Shown one piece after another: positions 25,772-33,491 of a stretch of DNA of 64,000 nt. The stretch's first letter is position 1; every line of letters starts with the position of its first letter. The translations under genes were made by a program, and so were the position numbers. The notes below the pieces were generated by a model. The model saw nothing but the letters and a program-made list of their open reading frames with translations, did not search any database and had not been told where the DNA came from. This DNA is from Clostridiales bacterium (GTDB lineage Bacteria > Bacillota > Clostridia > Oscillospirales > Oscillospiraceae), in NCBI GenBank assembly GCA_022786995.1, contig JALFUW010000012.1:28950-92949 (forward strand), read 5' to 3'.

Positions 25772-26185
25772 ATGCGTATTATGGGAATTGATTACGGAGA
25801 CGCCCGCACCGGCGTGGCGGTTTCCGATCTGCTGTGCAGTATTGTGGGCAGCACCTGTGTGGTGCCCAGCCGAAACACGGAGAAGGCCGTGGCGGATATT
25901 GTGAAGCTGGCGAAGGACAACGACGTTGGGTCAATCGTGGTGGGCCTGCCAAAAAATATGGACGGCACCGAGGGACCCCGGGCCCAGCTGTGCCGGGCCT
26001 TTGCCCAGACCCTTCGGGAGGCCACCGGCCTGGAGGTTTCCATGTGGGACGAGCGCCGCACCACCGTGGAAGCCCACAATATCCTGTCCCAGCACAATTA
26101 CCACGGCAAAAAGCGGAAGAATACAGTGGATGCTGTAGCGGCCTCCCTGATACTGGAGGGGTATCTGGCTTATCTGCGCCGTTGA
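25772..26185 (+). CDS. ruvX: Holliday junction resolvase RuvX/YqgF
   Basis: This 137-residue RNase H-fold nuclease is linked to pre-16S rRNA 5' processing and junction resolution. Motifs are MRIMGIDYGDARTGVAVSD with the catalytic Asp, IVVGLPKNMDGTEGPRA, WDERRTTVEAHNIL and the C-terminal VDAVAASLILEGYL. SD AAGGAG precedes the ATG. Its 3' end overlaps the convergent TauE gene by 16 nt, with no terminator between them. Confidence 0.94.
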   Translation: MRIMGIDYGDARTGVAVSDLLCSIVGSTCVVPSRNTEKAVADIVKLAKDNDVGSIVVGLPKNMDGTEGPRAQLCRAFAQTLREATGLEVSMWDERRTTVEAHNILSQHNYHGKKRKNTVDAVAASLILEGYLAYLRR

Positions 26186-26544
26186 GGACGGTACAGCAGT
26201 TCCCGCAGTCCCGTGGCAAGCAGCAGGATACCGAAGGGTTTTCGCAGCAGAGAGGTATCTACTGAGACGGCGATCAGTGACCCAAAAACGGCAGCAAGGC
26301 AGCCGGAAAGGATCGCCGGAAGGCAGGCGCGCAGCTTCAGCGTACCCTGTCTGAGCCGGAAGGCACAGCAGATTGCCGAGGCGGGAAGAAAAAACAGAAG
26401 GTTGATTCCACGGGCGGTGGCCTGATCGAAGCCTGACACCAGTGTCAGCCACAGGATCAGCAGGCTGCCTCCGCCCACGCCCATCCCGGTGAGAAAGCCC
26501 AGCAGCGAACCAATGATGACACATACAGGAAAGCTGCTCAGCAT
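26170..26544 (-). CDS. TauE/SafE (TSUP) half-transporter, second subunit
   Basis: The protein has 124 residues with four hydrophobic helices, one half of a TauE/SafE anion exporter. Signatures are IIGSLLGFLTGMGVGGGSLLIL and ARGINLLFFLPASAICCAF, the G-rich pore repeats. It starts inside the end of the first half-gene (ATG 26544, 7-nt overlap), so the two are translationally coupled. Together they equal a usual 240-residue TauE. Paired half-size TSUP genes are familiar in clostridia, so I read this as a natural split rather than a sequencing frameshift. Confidence 0.75.
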   Translation of the reverse strand: MLSSFPVCVIIGSLLGFLTGMGVGGGSLLILWLTLVSGFDQATARGINLLFFLPASAICCAFRLRQGTLKLRACLPAILSGCLAAVFGSLIAVSVDTSLLRKPFGILLLATGLRELLYRPQRRR

Positions 26545-26894
26545 AGATATCGATAGCCTCCCCATAGAATCAGCAGCCCCAATCCCCGGTGCAGCCAGCA
26601 CACGGGGATTTTCTGCCCCCAGATACCGGCGCAAAGCCCGCCGATGACGCTGCCCAGCAGATAGGGCAGGGCAGGACGGAACGATATGCCGATGGTTGCT
26701 GCCGTGACCGCGATGCAGATAAGACAGATGGGCAGAATAATGGAAATAGAACTGGAAAACACGGACGCATCCTCAGTATCTGTTAACAGCGTCAGCAGCG
26801 GCACCAGCACCAGACCGCCCCCGGCTCCGAACAGGCCAGCCACCAGTCCCGCGCAGGTTCCCGCCACAACCATGCCGAATTTTGTTTTGCGCAA
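26538..26894 (-). CDS. TauE/SafE (TSUP) half-transporter, first subunit
   Basis: The protein has 118 residues with four helices: VVAGTCAGLVAGLFGAGGGLVLVPLL is the N-terminal TSUP repeat. The start is a TTG at 26894 with SD GGAGG 8 nt upstream. Both SD and start lie inside the terminator hairpin and T run of the preceding ppiC gene, so translation needs read-through or an unpaired form of that RNA. The exported anion is unknown; TSUP proteins move sulfite or organosulfonates. Confidence 0.75.
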   Translation of the reverse strand: MRKTKFGMVVAGTCAGLVAGLFGAGGGLVLVPLLTLLTDTEDASVFSSSISIILPICLICIAVTAATIGISFRPALPYLLGSVIGGLCAGIWGQKIPVCWLHRGLGLLILWGGYRYLC

Positions 26895-26934
26895 AAAAAT
26901 CCCTCCCGCGGTAGCATGACCACGGAAGGGATTT
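26893..26934 (-). terminator. Terminator of the PpiC gene that contains the SD and start of the TauE gene
   Basis: A 16-bp stem with two G-U pairs (26897-26912 with 26919-26934) and a 6-nt loop is followed by seven T residues on the minus strand. The descending arm holds the GGGAGG SD, and the T run holds the TTG start of the next gene. Confidence 0.85.
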
Positions 26935-26945
26935 CTATTCCTTTA

Positions 26946-28598
26946 TCAGCCGGCGCTGCCGAGTACCAGATCGGTACGGATATAGTCGGTTTCGCCGTCC
27001 GTAACGGTGACGGCATCCAGAAGCTCGGCGTGCCACTTATCCACATCCGCGGAGCGCAGCTCGCTCTGGATCTGATAATCCCGGTAGGTCAGGTCGGTGT
27101 TGCCCACGAAATACATGACATGGAAGCCGTAGGTGGTCTCCACAATGCCGGTGTCGCCGGGCTTGCGGCTGCTGTCGAAGCACCAGTCGTTGAAGGAAGC
27201 GACCATCTGACCGGGGTAGACGTTCTCATACAGACCGCCGGTGGTGCCGTCACCGTCAGCGGAATGCTCGTTGGCCAGAGCCGCGAAGCTGTCCTCGCTG
27301 GCCTCACCGCTCTTCCACTGGGCCAGAAGCTCCTCTGCGGACTTTTTGGCGGCCGCCAATTCCTCGGCGGAGTAGGCCTCGCCATCGGCATGGGCATCCT
27401 CAGCCTCACCGTCGGCATGGGTGGGCTGAATCAGAATGTGGCGGACATTTACCATGGGGAAGCTGTTGTCGGTGGAACCCAGATAGTAAACCACATAGCA
27501 GCCGCTCAGGGTCTCGGAGGTCGTGCCGTCCTCAGCAGTATTGGTGGCAGTGCTGTCAAACACACCGATGTCGCCCGCCTTACGGCTGGAATCGGTGACC
27601 CAATCCTGATACAGGCTGTTGACGGAGCTGTAGAGCACATTCTTGCTTTCGGTGCTGGAGGCTTCGGCGCCTTCATTGATGGAAAGATCGGCAATGGCAG
27701 CGTCAAAGGCTTCCACAGAGTCGATTTCCTTGGTAGACAGACTCTCGGCAGCGGCCTTCACGGCAGCCTCGGCAGCGGCTCGCTCCTCGGGGGAGTAGGT
27801 GGTGTTGCCGCTTTCGTCGGTGGTGCCGCCGGTTAGAAACTTGGAGGTGGCCAGATAGTAGTAATTGTAGGAATAGGAAGAATAAGCCTGGGGATTCTCA
27901 GCGTCCTTGGCCCGCAGCTCCGCATCGCTGTAGGTCAGGCTGTCGGAGTAGTGGTTATAGTAGGCACTGGCCAGAGCGTTGCGCTCGGTGTATGCCCGAT
28001 AACCGTCGATGGTAGCGCCATTTCCGTAGAGCGCCTTCAAATAGGCCTGTCCCCCGGAGTAGCCGTACAGCGTGGCATAGCCATCCAGAGAGGACATGCT
28101 GCTGTCGATCTGGGCAGCCTGATCCTCGGGAAGCGTAAAGCCGGCAGCCGCGGCGGCATCGGCCAGGGTGTAGGTATCCTTGGCGTTTTCCTTGGCGGTA
28201 TCCATGAAATCGTCGGCCCAGGTACGGCCGGTGTCCTCGTCAAGCACCTGCTGGTTCAGGGGCGTGGAGGGATCCAGACCCATCATGGAGGCGTAGCTGC
28301 CATAGTTGGAGTAGAAGCTGTTGACCGCGTCAATGAAATAGTAATTCAGCTCGGCATTGCTGATGGTGTGGTCGCCGACCTGCATGGCGGTGGTGTGCTT
28401 TTCGTAGTAGCCGGTATTTTTAATGGTCTGCCGGACACCGACAAAAATCGCGATGGCCAGCAGCAGAACCAGCACCGCAATGAACGCGATGGTGTACATT
28501 TGGGTGGTGGAAGCTTCCTTCCGGGCAGCGATCTGCTTCTGGGTCAGCTTTTCGGTAGCCTGCTCCTTGCGAAGCTTTTTCTTACTGGATGCGCTCAT
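26946..28598 (-). CDS. Membrane-anchored PpiC-type peptidylprolyl isomerase (PrsA/SurA-like foldase)
   Basis: The protein has 550 residues. A Lys-rich cytoplasmic N-terminus (SASSKKKLRKEQATEKLTQK) leads to one membrane helix at about 34-54 (TIAFIAVLVLLLAIAIFVGV). A SurA-N-like helical chaperone region and a C-terminal parvulin domain with NVRHILIQPT, FAALANEHSAD, GGLYENVYPGQMV and TTYGFHVMYF follow. The parvulin domain carries an Ala/Glu/His-rich insert (DGEAEDAHADGEA). It should fold exported proteins outside the membrane. The start is set at 28598, with an AGAGG SD. Confidence 0.88.
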   Translation of the reverse strand: MSASSKKKLRKEQATEKLTQKQIAARKEASTTQMYTIAFIAVLVLLLAIAIFVGVRQTIKNTGYYEKHTTAMQVGDHTISNAELNYYFIDAVNSFYSNYGSYASMMGLDPSTPLNQQVLDEDTGRTWADDFMDTAKENAKDTYTLADAAAAAGFTLPEDQAAQIDSSMSSLDGYATLYGYSGGQAYLKALYGNGATIDGYRAYTERNALASAYYNHYSDSLTYSDAELRAKDAENPQAYSSYSYNYYYLATSKFLTGGTTDESGNTTYSPEERAAAEAAVKAAAESLSTKEIDSVEAFDAAIADLSINEGAEASSTESKNVLYSSVNSLYQDWVTDSSRKAGDIGVFDSTATNTAEDGTTSETLSGCYVVYYLGSTDNSFPMVNVRHILIQPTHADGEAEDAHADGEAYSAEELAAAKKSAEELLAQWKSGEASEDSFAALANEHSADGDGTTGGLYENVYPGQMVASFNDWCFDSSRKPGDTGIVETTYGFHVMYFVGNTDLTYRDYQIQSELRSADVDKWHAELLDAVTVTDGETDYIRTDLVLGSAG

Positions 28599-28658
28599 GT
28601 GATCAAATCCTCTCAATTGTCTTCGTGTGTTCTTCGCCAAAATAGTGTAGACCCCGGT

Positions 28659-28687
28659 ATTATAACCGATTAAGCCGATGGATTCAA
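28659..28687 (-). promoter_or_regulatory. Promoter of the PpiC gene
   Basis: TTGAAT and TATAAT on the minus strand are spaced by 17 nt. Confidence 0.75.
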
Positions 28688-28735
28688 GGGGAGAAAAAGG
28701 GAATTTCGCAAAAATTTACATTTTCCGGGTTTGAT

Positions 28736-28774
28736 TTGGGAAAAAATAAAAAACACGGGGAGCCGAAGCTCCCC
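28736..28774 (-). terminator. Terminator of the 6S-like RNA
   Basis: GGGGAGC/GCTCCCC with a tight 4-nt loop is followed by GTGTTTTTTATTTTTT on the minus strand. Confidence 0.9.
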
Positions 28775-28970
28775 ATGCACCCGCTTTAGCCGTAGCACAT
28801 CCGATTATGACCTGCACGAAAAGGCAGGTGGGTTGCCGCTCCTGTCCTTCACTGCTCCCAGCATCCACCCATCGTCAAAGCGCGGGCGGGAGGTCTGCAA
28901 ACCGAACAGGAAGTCTAACTTCCCTAGTTAAAAATGTGGGTCCAAAAGGACATACTACGCACCAAGCAGG
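28757..28970 (-). ncRNA. ssrS: 6S RNA-like rod-shaped RNA
   Basis: The minus strand folds into one long rod. A closing stem pairs GTAGTATGTCC with GGATGTGCTAC. Next comes a large open central bubble whose 3' side holds a small hairpin (ACCTGC/GCAGGT), then a terminal stem with TCCTGT/ACAGGA and CTCCC/GGGAG. That layout is the mark of 6S RNA, which mimics an open promoter and traps the housekeeping RNA polymerase. A strong terminator closes it. No coding frame fits. I name it from architecture only; no Rfam search was possible, and the 5' end is approximate. Confidence 0.68.
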
Positions 28971-28983
28971 AAATTGATCCGAA

Positions 28984-29259
28984 TTACTCGGTATCTTCCT
29001 CGTAAAGCGAGTCCATAATGAGTCCGTAGACGGTTTCCAGCTCCTGCTCATCGTCGATGGTGCACAGAATCGGCTCGCCGTCCTCCTCCACAGACTTGAG
29101 GATGCTGACTTCCAGTTCCAGCGTGTCCTGGCTGCCCTCTGCGGGAATCACCGCCATGTAGGTGCTGCCGTTCCACTCCAGTGTACTGAGCACCTCCAGC
29201 TCATATTCCTTCCCGTCGTCATCGACGATGGTAATAAAATCGGAACCGTACTGATCCAT
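28984..29259 (-). CDS. DUF1292 domain protein
   Basis: This 91-residue acidic protein contains FITIVDDDGKEYELEVL, YMAVIP and EDGEPILCTIDDEQELETVYGLI, the DUF1292 pattern. Function is unknown. In many clostridia it lies near ruvX and ferric-uptake regulators, and here ruvX is 3 kb away. ATG 29259 is preceded by GGGTGAGG. It is directly upstream of the 6S-like RNA on the same strand, and I see no clear promoter between them. Confidence 0.88.
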   Translation of the reverse strand: MDQYGSDFITIVDDDGKEYELEVLSTLEWNGSTYMAVIPAEGSQDTLELEVSILKSVEEDGEPILCTIDDEQELETVYGLIMDSLYEEDTE

Positions 29260-29376
29260 GGCCTCACCCCTCATCCTCTGCATGGCCCTATTTTACAGCC
29301 AGACGGGGATAAAATCAAGAGGGAATATTGTACAGAATCTCCCGGCGATTTTTGAAACCCGGCTGGATACGGGGAA

Positions 29377-29598
29377 TCAGGACAGATAATCCTCCAGAAG
29401 CTGCTGTAAATCCCGCTGATTTCGGACAATAATCCCATTTTTCAGCGCATTCTGATCCGCCTCCGGCAAGGCTTCCACCGGGCAGGGGAAAATCTGCTTT
29501 GGCTCCGCCGCGCCCTGATCGAACAGGGCTACATACCCTTTCCATACCCCGATCACCACATACAGCGCCAAAAGGCTTGATAACAGTCTTTTTTTCAT
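29377..29598 (-). CDS. Small secreted or anchored protein with BofC-C-like tail
   Basis: The protein has 73 residues. An N-terminal hydrophobic helix (LLSSLLALYVVIGVWKGYVALF) is followed by VEALPEADQNALKNGIIV and LQQLLEDYLS. The spacing of LxxxDxxxLxxGI and the terminal LLEDYxS matches the C-terminal domain of BofC, a forespore regulator of sigma-K in spore formers; the match is from memory. SD AGGAG lies 11 nt before ATG 29598. Confidence 0.6.
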   Translation of the reverse strand: MKKRLLSSLLALYVVIGVWKGYVALFDQGAAEPKQIFPCPVEALPEADQNALKNGIIVRNQRDLQQLLEDYLS

Positions 29599-29653
29599 AA
29601 TCTCCCACGCTCCTCTGGCGTTAGTATGACCACCCATGAGGGTTTTATGATAG

Positions 29654-29716
29654 GGCAGCACCGCATAATGGGGGCAGCGGGTTTCAGCGGATCTTTTGCA
29701 CCATTCTGCGGTGCTG
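29654..29716. repeat. 63-bp palindromic dispersed repeat, copy 2
   Basis: It has the same orientation and core (GCGGATCTTTTGC) as the copy at 11474-11536, with ends GGCAGCACCGCATAATGG and CCATTCTGCGGTGCTG pairing almost perfectly. Changes between the copies are partly compensatory in the stem. Confidence 0.8.
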
Positions 29717-29756
29717 CCATAGAACCCGGATTCACAATGATTTCAAAAAATAGGTC

Positions 29757-29785
29757 TTTCGTTTTGGAAGTGGGTATGCTATAAT
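29757..29785 (+). promoter_or_regulatory. Promoter of the class A PBP gene
   Basis: A weak TTTCGT and a perfect TATAAT are spaced by 17 nt, 80 nt upstream of the start. Confidence 0.6.
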
Positions 29786-29865
29786 GATACCCGTATTGTC
29801 ATGCGCTGACGACAGAATACTGCGGTTTTCTCGCGGATTATGACCGCGTTTACGGAGGTAACCCT

Positions 29866-32580
29866 ATGGCTGAAGAAAAGTTTTTCAAAAGGAGAAGGAA
29901 AAAGCCCCGGCAGGAGTGGGATCCCCACTGGCTCATAAAGCTTGTGTATACCGGCGGTTCTGTGGTGCTGTCACTATTCAAGATTGCCATTGGCGCTGCC
30001 GCTACCGTTCTGCTGATTCTTCTGATCTGCGGGGCGGTATTCGCCGGTACGCTGGGTGATTATCTTCAGGATGACATTCTCGCGGAAGCCGGGAACTGGT
30101 CCATGGAGGACTATGATCTGGAACGAACTTCCTTTATATATTATGTAGACAAGAGCGGCGATATCCAGCAGCTCCAGCAGATCTACACCACCACCGACCG
30201 CCAGTGGGCCTCTCTGGATGAAATTCCCGAAGCCATGGTGCACGCGGCTGTGGCGATTGAGGATAAGCGATTTTACGAGCATCAGGGTGTGGACTGGATC
30301 ACCACCGTCAAGGCCTGTCTCAATATGTTCTTTGGTGGAGATGAGCAGTTCGGCGGCTCTACCATCACCCAGCAGCTGGTGAAAAATCTGACCCAGGAAA
30401 AGAGCATCACCGTGCAGCGGAAGGTCATGGAGATTTTCCGGGCCCAGCTCTTTGAAAAGCAGTACGACAAAGACCTCATTATGGAGTATTACCTCAATGA
30501 GATCTTTCTGGGCCGGGGCTGCTACGGTGTCAAGAGCGCCGCGGCGGAGTACTTCGGCAAGGAGCTGCAAAGCCTGACTCCTGCCGAGTGCGCCAGCCTG
30601 ATCAGCATTACCAACAACCCTTCTCTGTTCAATCCCTATTCCCTGAGCGTTTACAAGTACAAGGGTGAGGAGCGGGACGGCGCGGGGCGGAACCGCTACC
30701 GTCAGCTCAATGTCCTGAGCGAAATGCACAATCAGGGCTACCTCACCGACGAGGAGTACCAGGAGGCTGTGGATCAGGAGATGGTCTTCAAGGAGGGCAT
30801 CGCCGACGCCGACCGCTGGACGGTCTGCGACAACTGGGAGTGCGGCTACGCGGGGGTTCGCAGCACCTTCGCCGGAGAAGGGGATACCTGCTACTGCCCC
30901 GTCTGCGGCAGTGCTACCAGCGTTTCTACCAATGCTTCCCAGCATGTCTACTCCTGGTATGTAGACGCGGTTATCGTTGATTTCGCGTCTTATCTTGCGG
31001 AGCAGGACGGCAAAGCCTGGGATTCCATGGATGAAAATGCCAGAAACGTATATCTTGACCGCATTCAGAAGGGCGGCTACCATATCTACACCACCCTGGA
31101 CATGGACGTGCAGAAGCAGGTGGATGCCATCTATTCCGATCTTGCCAACATCCCTGAAACCCGGAGCAACCAGCAGCTCCAGTCCGCCATTGTGGTCATC
31201 GACAACCGCACCGGCGACGTGGTTGCCCTGTCCGGCGGCGTGGGCGAAAAGAAGACCTTCATGGGCTACAACCGTGCCACCCAGGCCAAGCTTCAGACCG
31301 GCTCCTCCCAGAAGCCCATTTCGGTGTACGCGCCTGCCTTCGAGTCCGGCAAGGTGAGTCCAGCCACGGTATTTAAGGATCTGCCGATCAGCTACACCGA
31401 TGGCAACTGGCCCAAGAACGACAACCGCAAATACCAGTATGCCCGCACGGTCTACCAGGGCATCGTGTCCTCGGTCAACACCATCTCCGTCCGAACGCTG
31501 AACAGCATCGGACAGGAGTACGGCTACAGCTTCGCAAAGTATAACTTTGGTCAGAAGAATCTGGTGGAGCAGTACCCGACAGAGACGGAGATCAAGTCCG
31601 ATGTGGGCCTTGCGCCGCTGGCGCTGGGCGCACTGACCGTGGGTTCTACCGTACAGGAAATGGCCACGGCCTACGCTACCTTCGCCAACGATGGTATGTA
31701 CCGGGAGTCCCGTCTGTACACAAAGGTGTATAATAGTGACGGTGAGCTGGTGGTGGACAACACCCAGGATACCCGAAAGATTCTCAGCGAAAAGACTGTG
31801 AATTATATGAACTACTGCCTGTATAATGCGGCCAACAACGGCACCGGCGGCGCGGCGATTTTCGGCGGACAGACCATTGCCGGCAAGACCGGCACCACCT
31901 CCTCCAACCGGGACCGCTGGTTCTGCGGCTACACCAGCCACTACACGGCGGCGGTCTGGGTGGGCTATGACCAGCCTGAGCAGATCAATCTGGGCACCAA
32001 CCCGGCGGCGGTTCTCTGGAAAAAGGTCATGCAGCCCATCCACTCCGGCCTTTCCAACGATGCGCTCTATGACGGCAGCGCCTTCCGCTCTGTGGCGATC
32101 TGTCTGGATTCCGGCAAGCTGGCCACCGATGCCTGCCAACGGGATGCCCGTGGCCTTGACCGCGTGGTTTATGTAAACGTATACCCCGCAGACGCGCCCA
32201 CGGAGACCTGCGACAAGCATGTGATGATGGACTATTGCGGCACCGGCGGCGGTGTCGCGACGGAATACTGCGCTTCTTATCCCGACGCGGATGTCTATCG
32301 GGCGGGATTGGTGAAGCTTTCGGAAGCGGAAGTTCAGGAAATCCGGGACGCGGCCAGCGTGGGCCTCAACGATGCCTACCTGAATGCCGGCGGCGTTTAC
32401 TACACCGGCGGTGAGGGCTGGCGGGGCTTCTACAATGAGTATGACAATGATAAACCCTATATCGAGTGCCCGCTGCACGGCTCCGGGGCGTGGATTGATG
32501 AGAGTCTTGACGGCTCTGATACGATATTTGAGAATACCGACGATGGGTTTGTCAACGGCTGGCCGGATGGTGACGGCTGA
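29866..32580 (+). CDS. Class A penicillin-binding protein (transglycosylase/transpeptidase) with zinc-ribbon insert
   Basis: The protein has 904 residues. A Lys/Arg-rich N-tail and one membrane helix (about 35-62) lead to a GT51 transglycosylase domain with EDKRFYEHQGVDW, GGSTITQQLVKNL and YLNEIFLGRGCYGVKSAA. The transpeptidase has S480-SQ-K483, the SVN motif and KTGT at 674-677. Between the two domains, residues 321-347 hold C-x4-C-x15-C-x-C-x2-C, a zinc-ribbon-like insert not part of the classical PBP1 plan. The tail has further paired cysteines. It builds peptidoglycan outside the membrane. SD GGAGG precedes the ATG. Confidence 0.94.
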   Translation: MAEEKFFKRRRKKPRQEWDPHWLIKLVYTGGSVVLSLFKIAIGAAATVLLILLICGAVFAGTLGDYLQDDILAEAGNWSMEDYDLERTSFIYYVDKSGDIQQLQQIYTTTDRQWASLDEIPEAMVHAAVAIEDKRFYEHQGVDWITTVKACLNMFFGGDEQFGGSTITQQLVKNLTQEKSITVQRKVMEIFRAQLFEKQYDKDLIMEYYLNEIFLGRGCYGVKSAAAEYFGKELQSLTPAECASLISITNNPSLFNPYSLSVYKYKGEERDGAGRNRYRQLNVLSEMHNQGYLTDEEYQEAVDQEMVFKEGIADADRWTVCDNWECGYAGVRSTFAGEGDTCYCPVCGSATSVSTNASQHVYSWYVDAVIVDFASYLAEQDGKAWDSMDENARNVYLDRIQKGGYHIYTTLDMDVQKQVDAIYSDLANIPETRSNQQLQSAIVVIDNRTGDVVALSGGVGEKKTFMGYNRATQAKLQTGSSQKPISVYAPAFESGKVSPATVFKDLPISYTDGNWPKNDNRKYQYARTVYQGIVSSVNTISVRTLNSIGQEYGYSFAKYNFGQKNLVEQYPTETEIKSDVGLAPLALGALTVGSTVQEMATAYATFANDGMYRESRLYTKVYNSDGELVVDNTQDTRKILSEKTVNYMNYCLYNAANNGTGGAAIFGGQTIAGKTGTTSSNRDRWFCGYTSHYTAAVWVGYDQPEQINLGTNPAAVLWKKVMQPIHSGLSNDALYDGSAFRSVAICLDSGKLATDACQRDARGLDRVVYVNVYPADAPTETCDKHVMMDYCGTGGGVATEYCASYPDADVYRAGLVKLSEAEVQEIRDAASVGLNDAYLNAGGVYYTGGEGWRGFYNEYDNDKPYIECPLHGSGAWIDESLDGSDTIFENTDDGFVNGWPDGDG

Positions 32581-32610
32581 GCAATGACACGATAGAGAAG
32601 AGGGAAGAAT

Positions 32611-33477
32611 ATGCTGTGGATATCCAACGCATGGAAGGACTATGAGGTTCTGGATACGTCGGGCGGCGAGCGTCTGGAACGCTGGGGCAGTTATGTCCTG
32701 GTTCGCCCAGACCCCCAGGTGATCTGGAACACCCCCCGGAGAAGACCCGAATGGCGGCAGTTTGATGCCCGGTACGTTCGTTCCAACACTGGTGGCGGCC
32801 ACTGGACGGATCACAAACTGCCGGAGCGCTGGCAGATCAAATACCGGGATTATCTGACCTTTAACGTCAAGCCCATGAATTTCAAGCATACCGGCGTGTT
32901 CCCGGAGCAGGCGGCGAACTGGGATTTCATCCGTCAGAAGGTTGCCACAGCCGGACGGCCGGTGCGGGTACTGAACCTGTTCGCCTATTCCGGCGGCGCC
33001 ACACTGGCGGCAGCCGCCGGCGGCGCGGAGGTGTTCCATGTGGATGCCTCCAAGGGTATGGTGGCATGGGCAAAGGAGAATGCTGTTGCCTCCGGCCTTG
33101 ACGGCTGCCCCATCCACTGGATGGTGGATGACTGCACCAAGTTTATCCAGCGGGAAATCCGCCGGGGCCGTCGCTATGACGGCATCATCATGGATCCGCC
33201 CAGCTACGGCCGGGGCCCCGGCGGCGAGATCTGGAAGATGGAGACCAGCTTTTACCCCTTCCTGCAGGAGGCAGCCAAGGTGCTGTCTGACGATCCGCTG
33301 TTTGTCATCATCAATTCTTACACCACCGGCCTTGCGCCGTCTGCCGTCGCCTATGCCTCGGATGTGGTATTCGGCAGCCTGTACGGCGGAAAAACGGAAG
33401 CGGGGGAGCTGGGCCTGCCGGTGAAGGAGTCCGGCCTTGTGCTGCCCTGCGGCGCCACCGGGCGCTGGACACCTTAG
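32611..33477 (+). CDS. Class I SAM-dependent methyltransferase, RlmI/RlmK-like
   Basis: This 288-residue Rossmann methyltransferase has VRVLNLFAYSGGATLAAAAGG (SAM loop), VDASKGMVAWAKENA and IIMDPPSYGRGPGGEIW, the DPPxY catalytic type of large-subunit rRNA cytosine or guanine methyltransferases. It lacks the PUA domain seen in RlmI, so the target base is uncertain. It lies 30 nt after the PBP gene and just before ecfA1, probably all in one transcript. SD GAGGG. Confidence 0.87.
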   Translation: MLWISNAWKDYEVLDTSGGERLERWGSYVLVRPDPQVIWNTPRRRPEWRQFDARYVRSNTGGGHWTDHKLPERWQIKYRDYLTFNVKPMNFKHTGVFPEQAANWDFIRQKVATAGRPVRVLNLFAYSGGATLAAAAGGAEVFHVDASKGMVAWAKENAVASGLDGCPIHWMVDDCTKFIQREIRRGRRYDGIIMDPPSYGRGPGGEIWKMETSFYPFLQEAAKVLSDDPLFVIINSYTTGLAPSAVAYASDVVFGSLYGGKTEAGELGLPVKESGLVLPCGATGRWTP

Positions 33478-33491
33478 ACGGAGGAAGCAAT

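Noticed and set aside
28757..28970. T-box leader, tmRNA, RNase P RNA or SRP RNA
   Set aside because: There is no T-box bulge sequence and no downstream synthetase, no tmRNA tag or CCA end, no RNase P core motif and no SRP Alu/GGAAGGAAG motif. The open rod fits 6S best.
29974..33117. 1047-residue open frame on the minus strand
   Set aside because: Antisense shadow of the PBP and methyltransferase genes; low-complexity Val/His/Gly-rich sequence with no SD.
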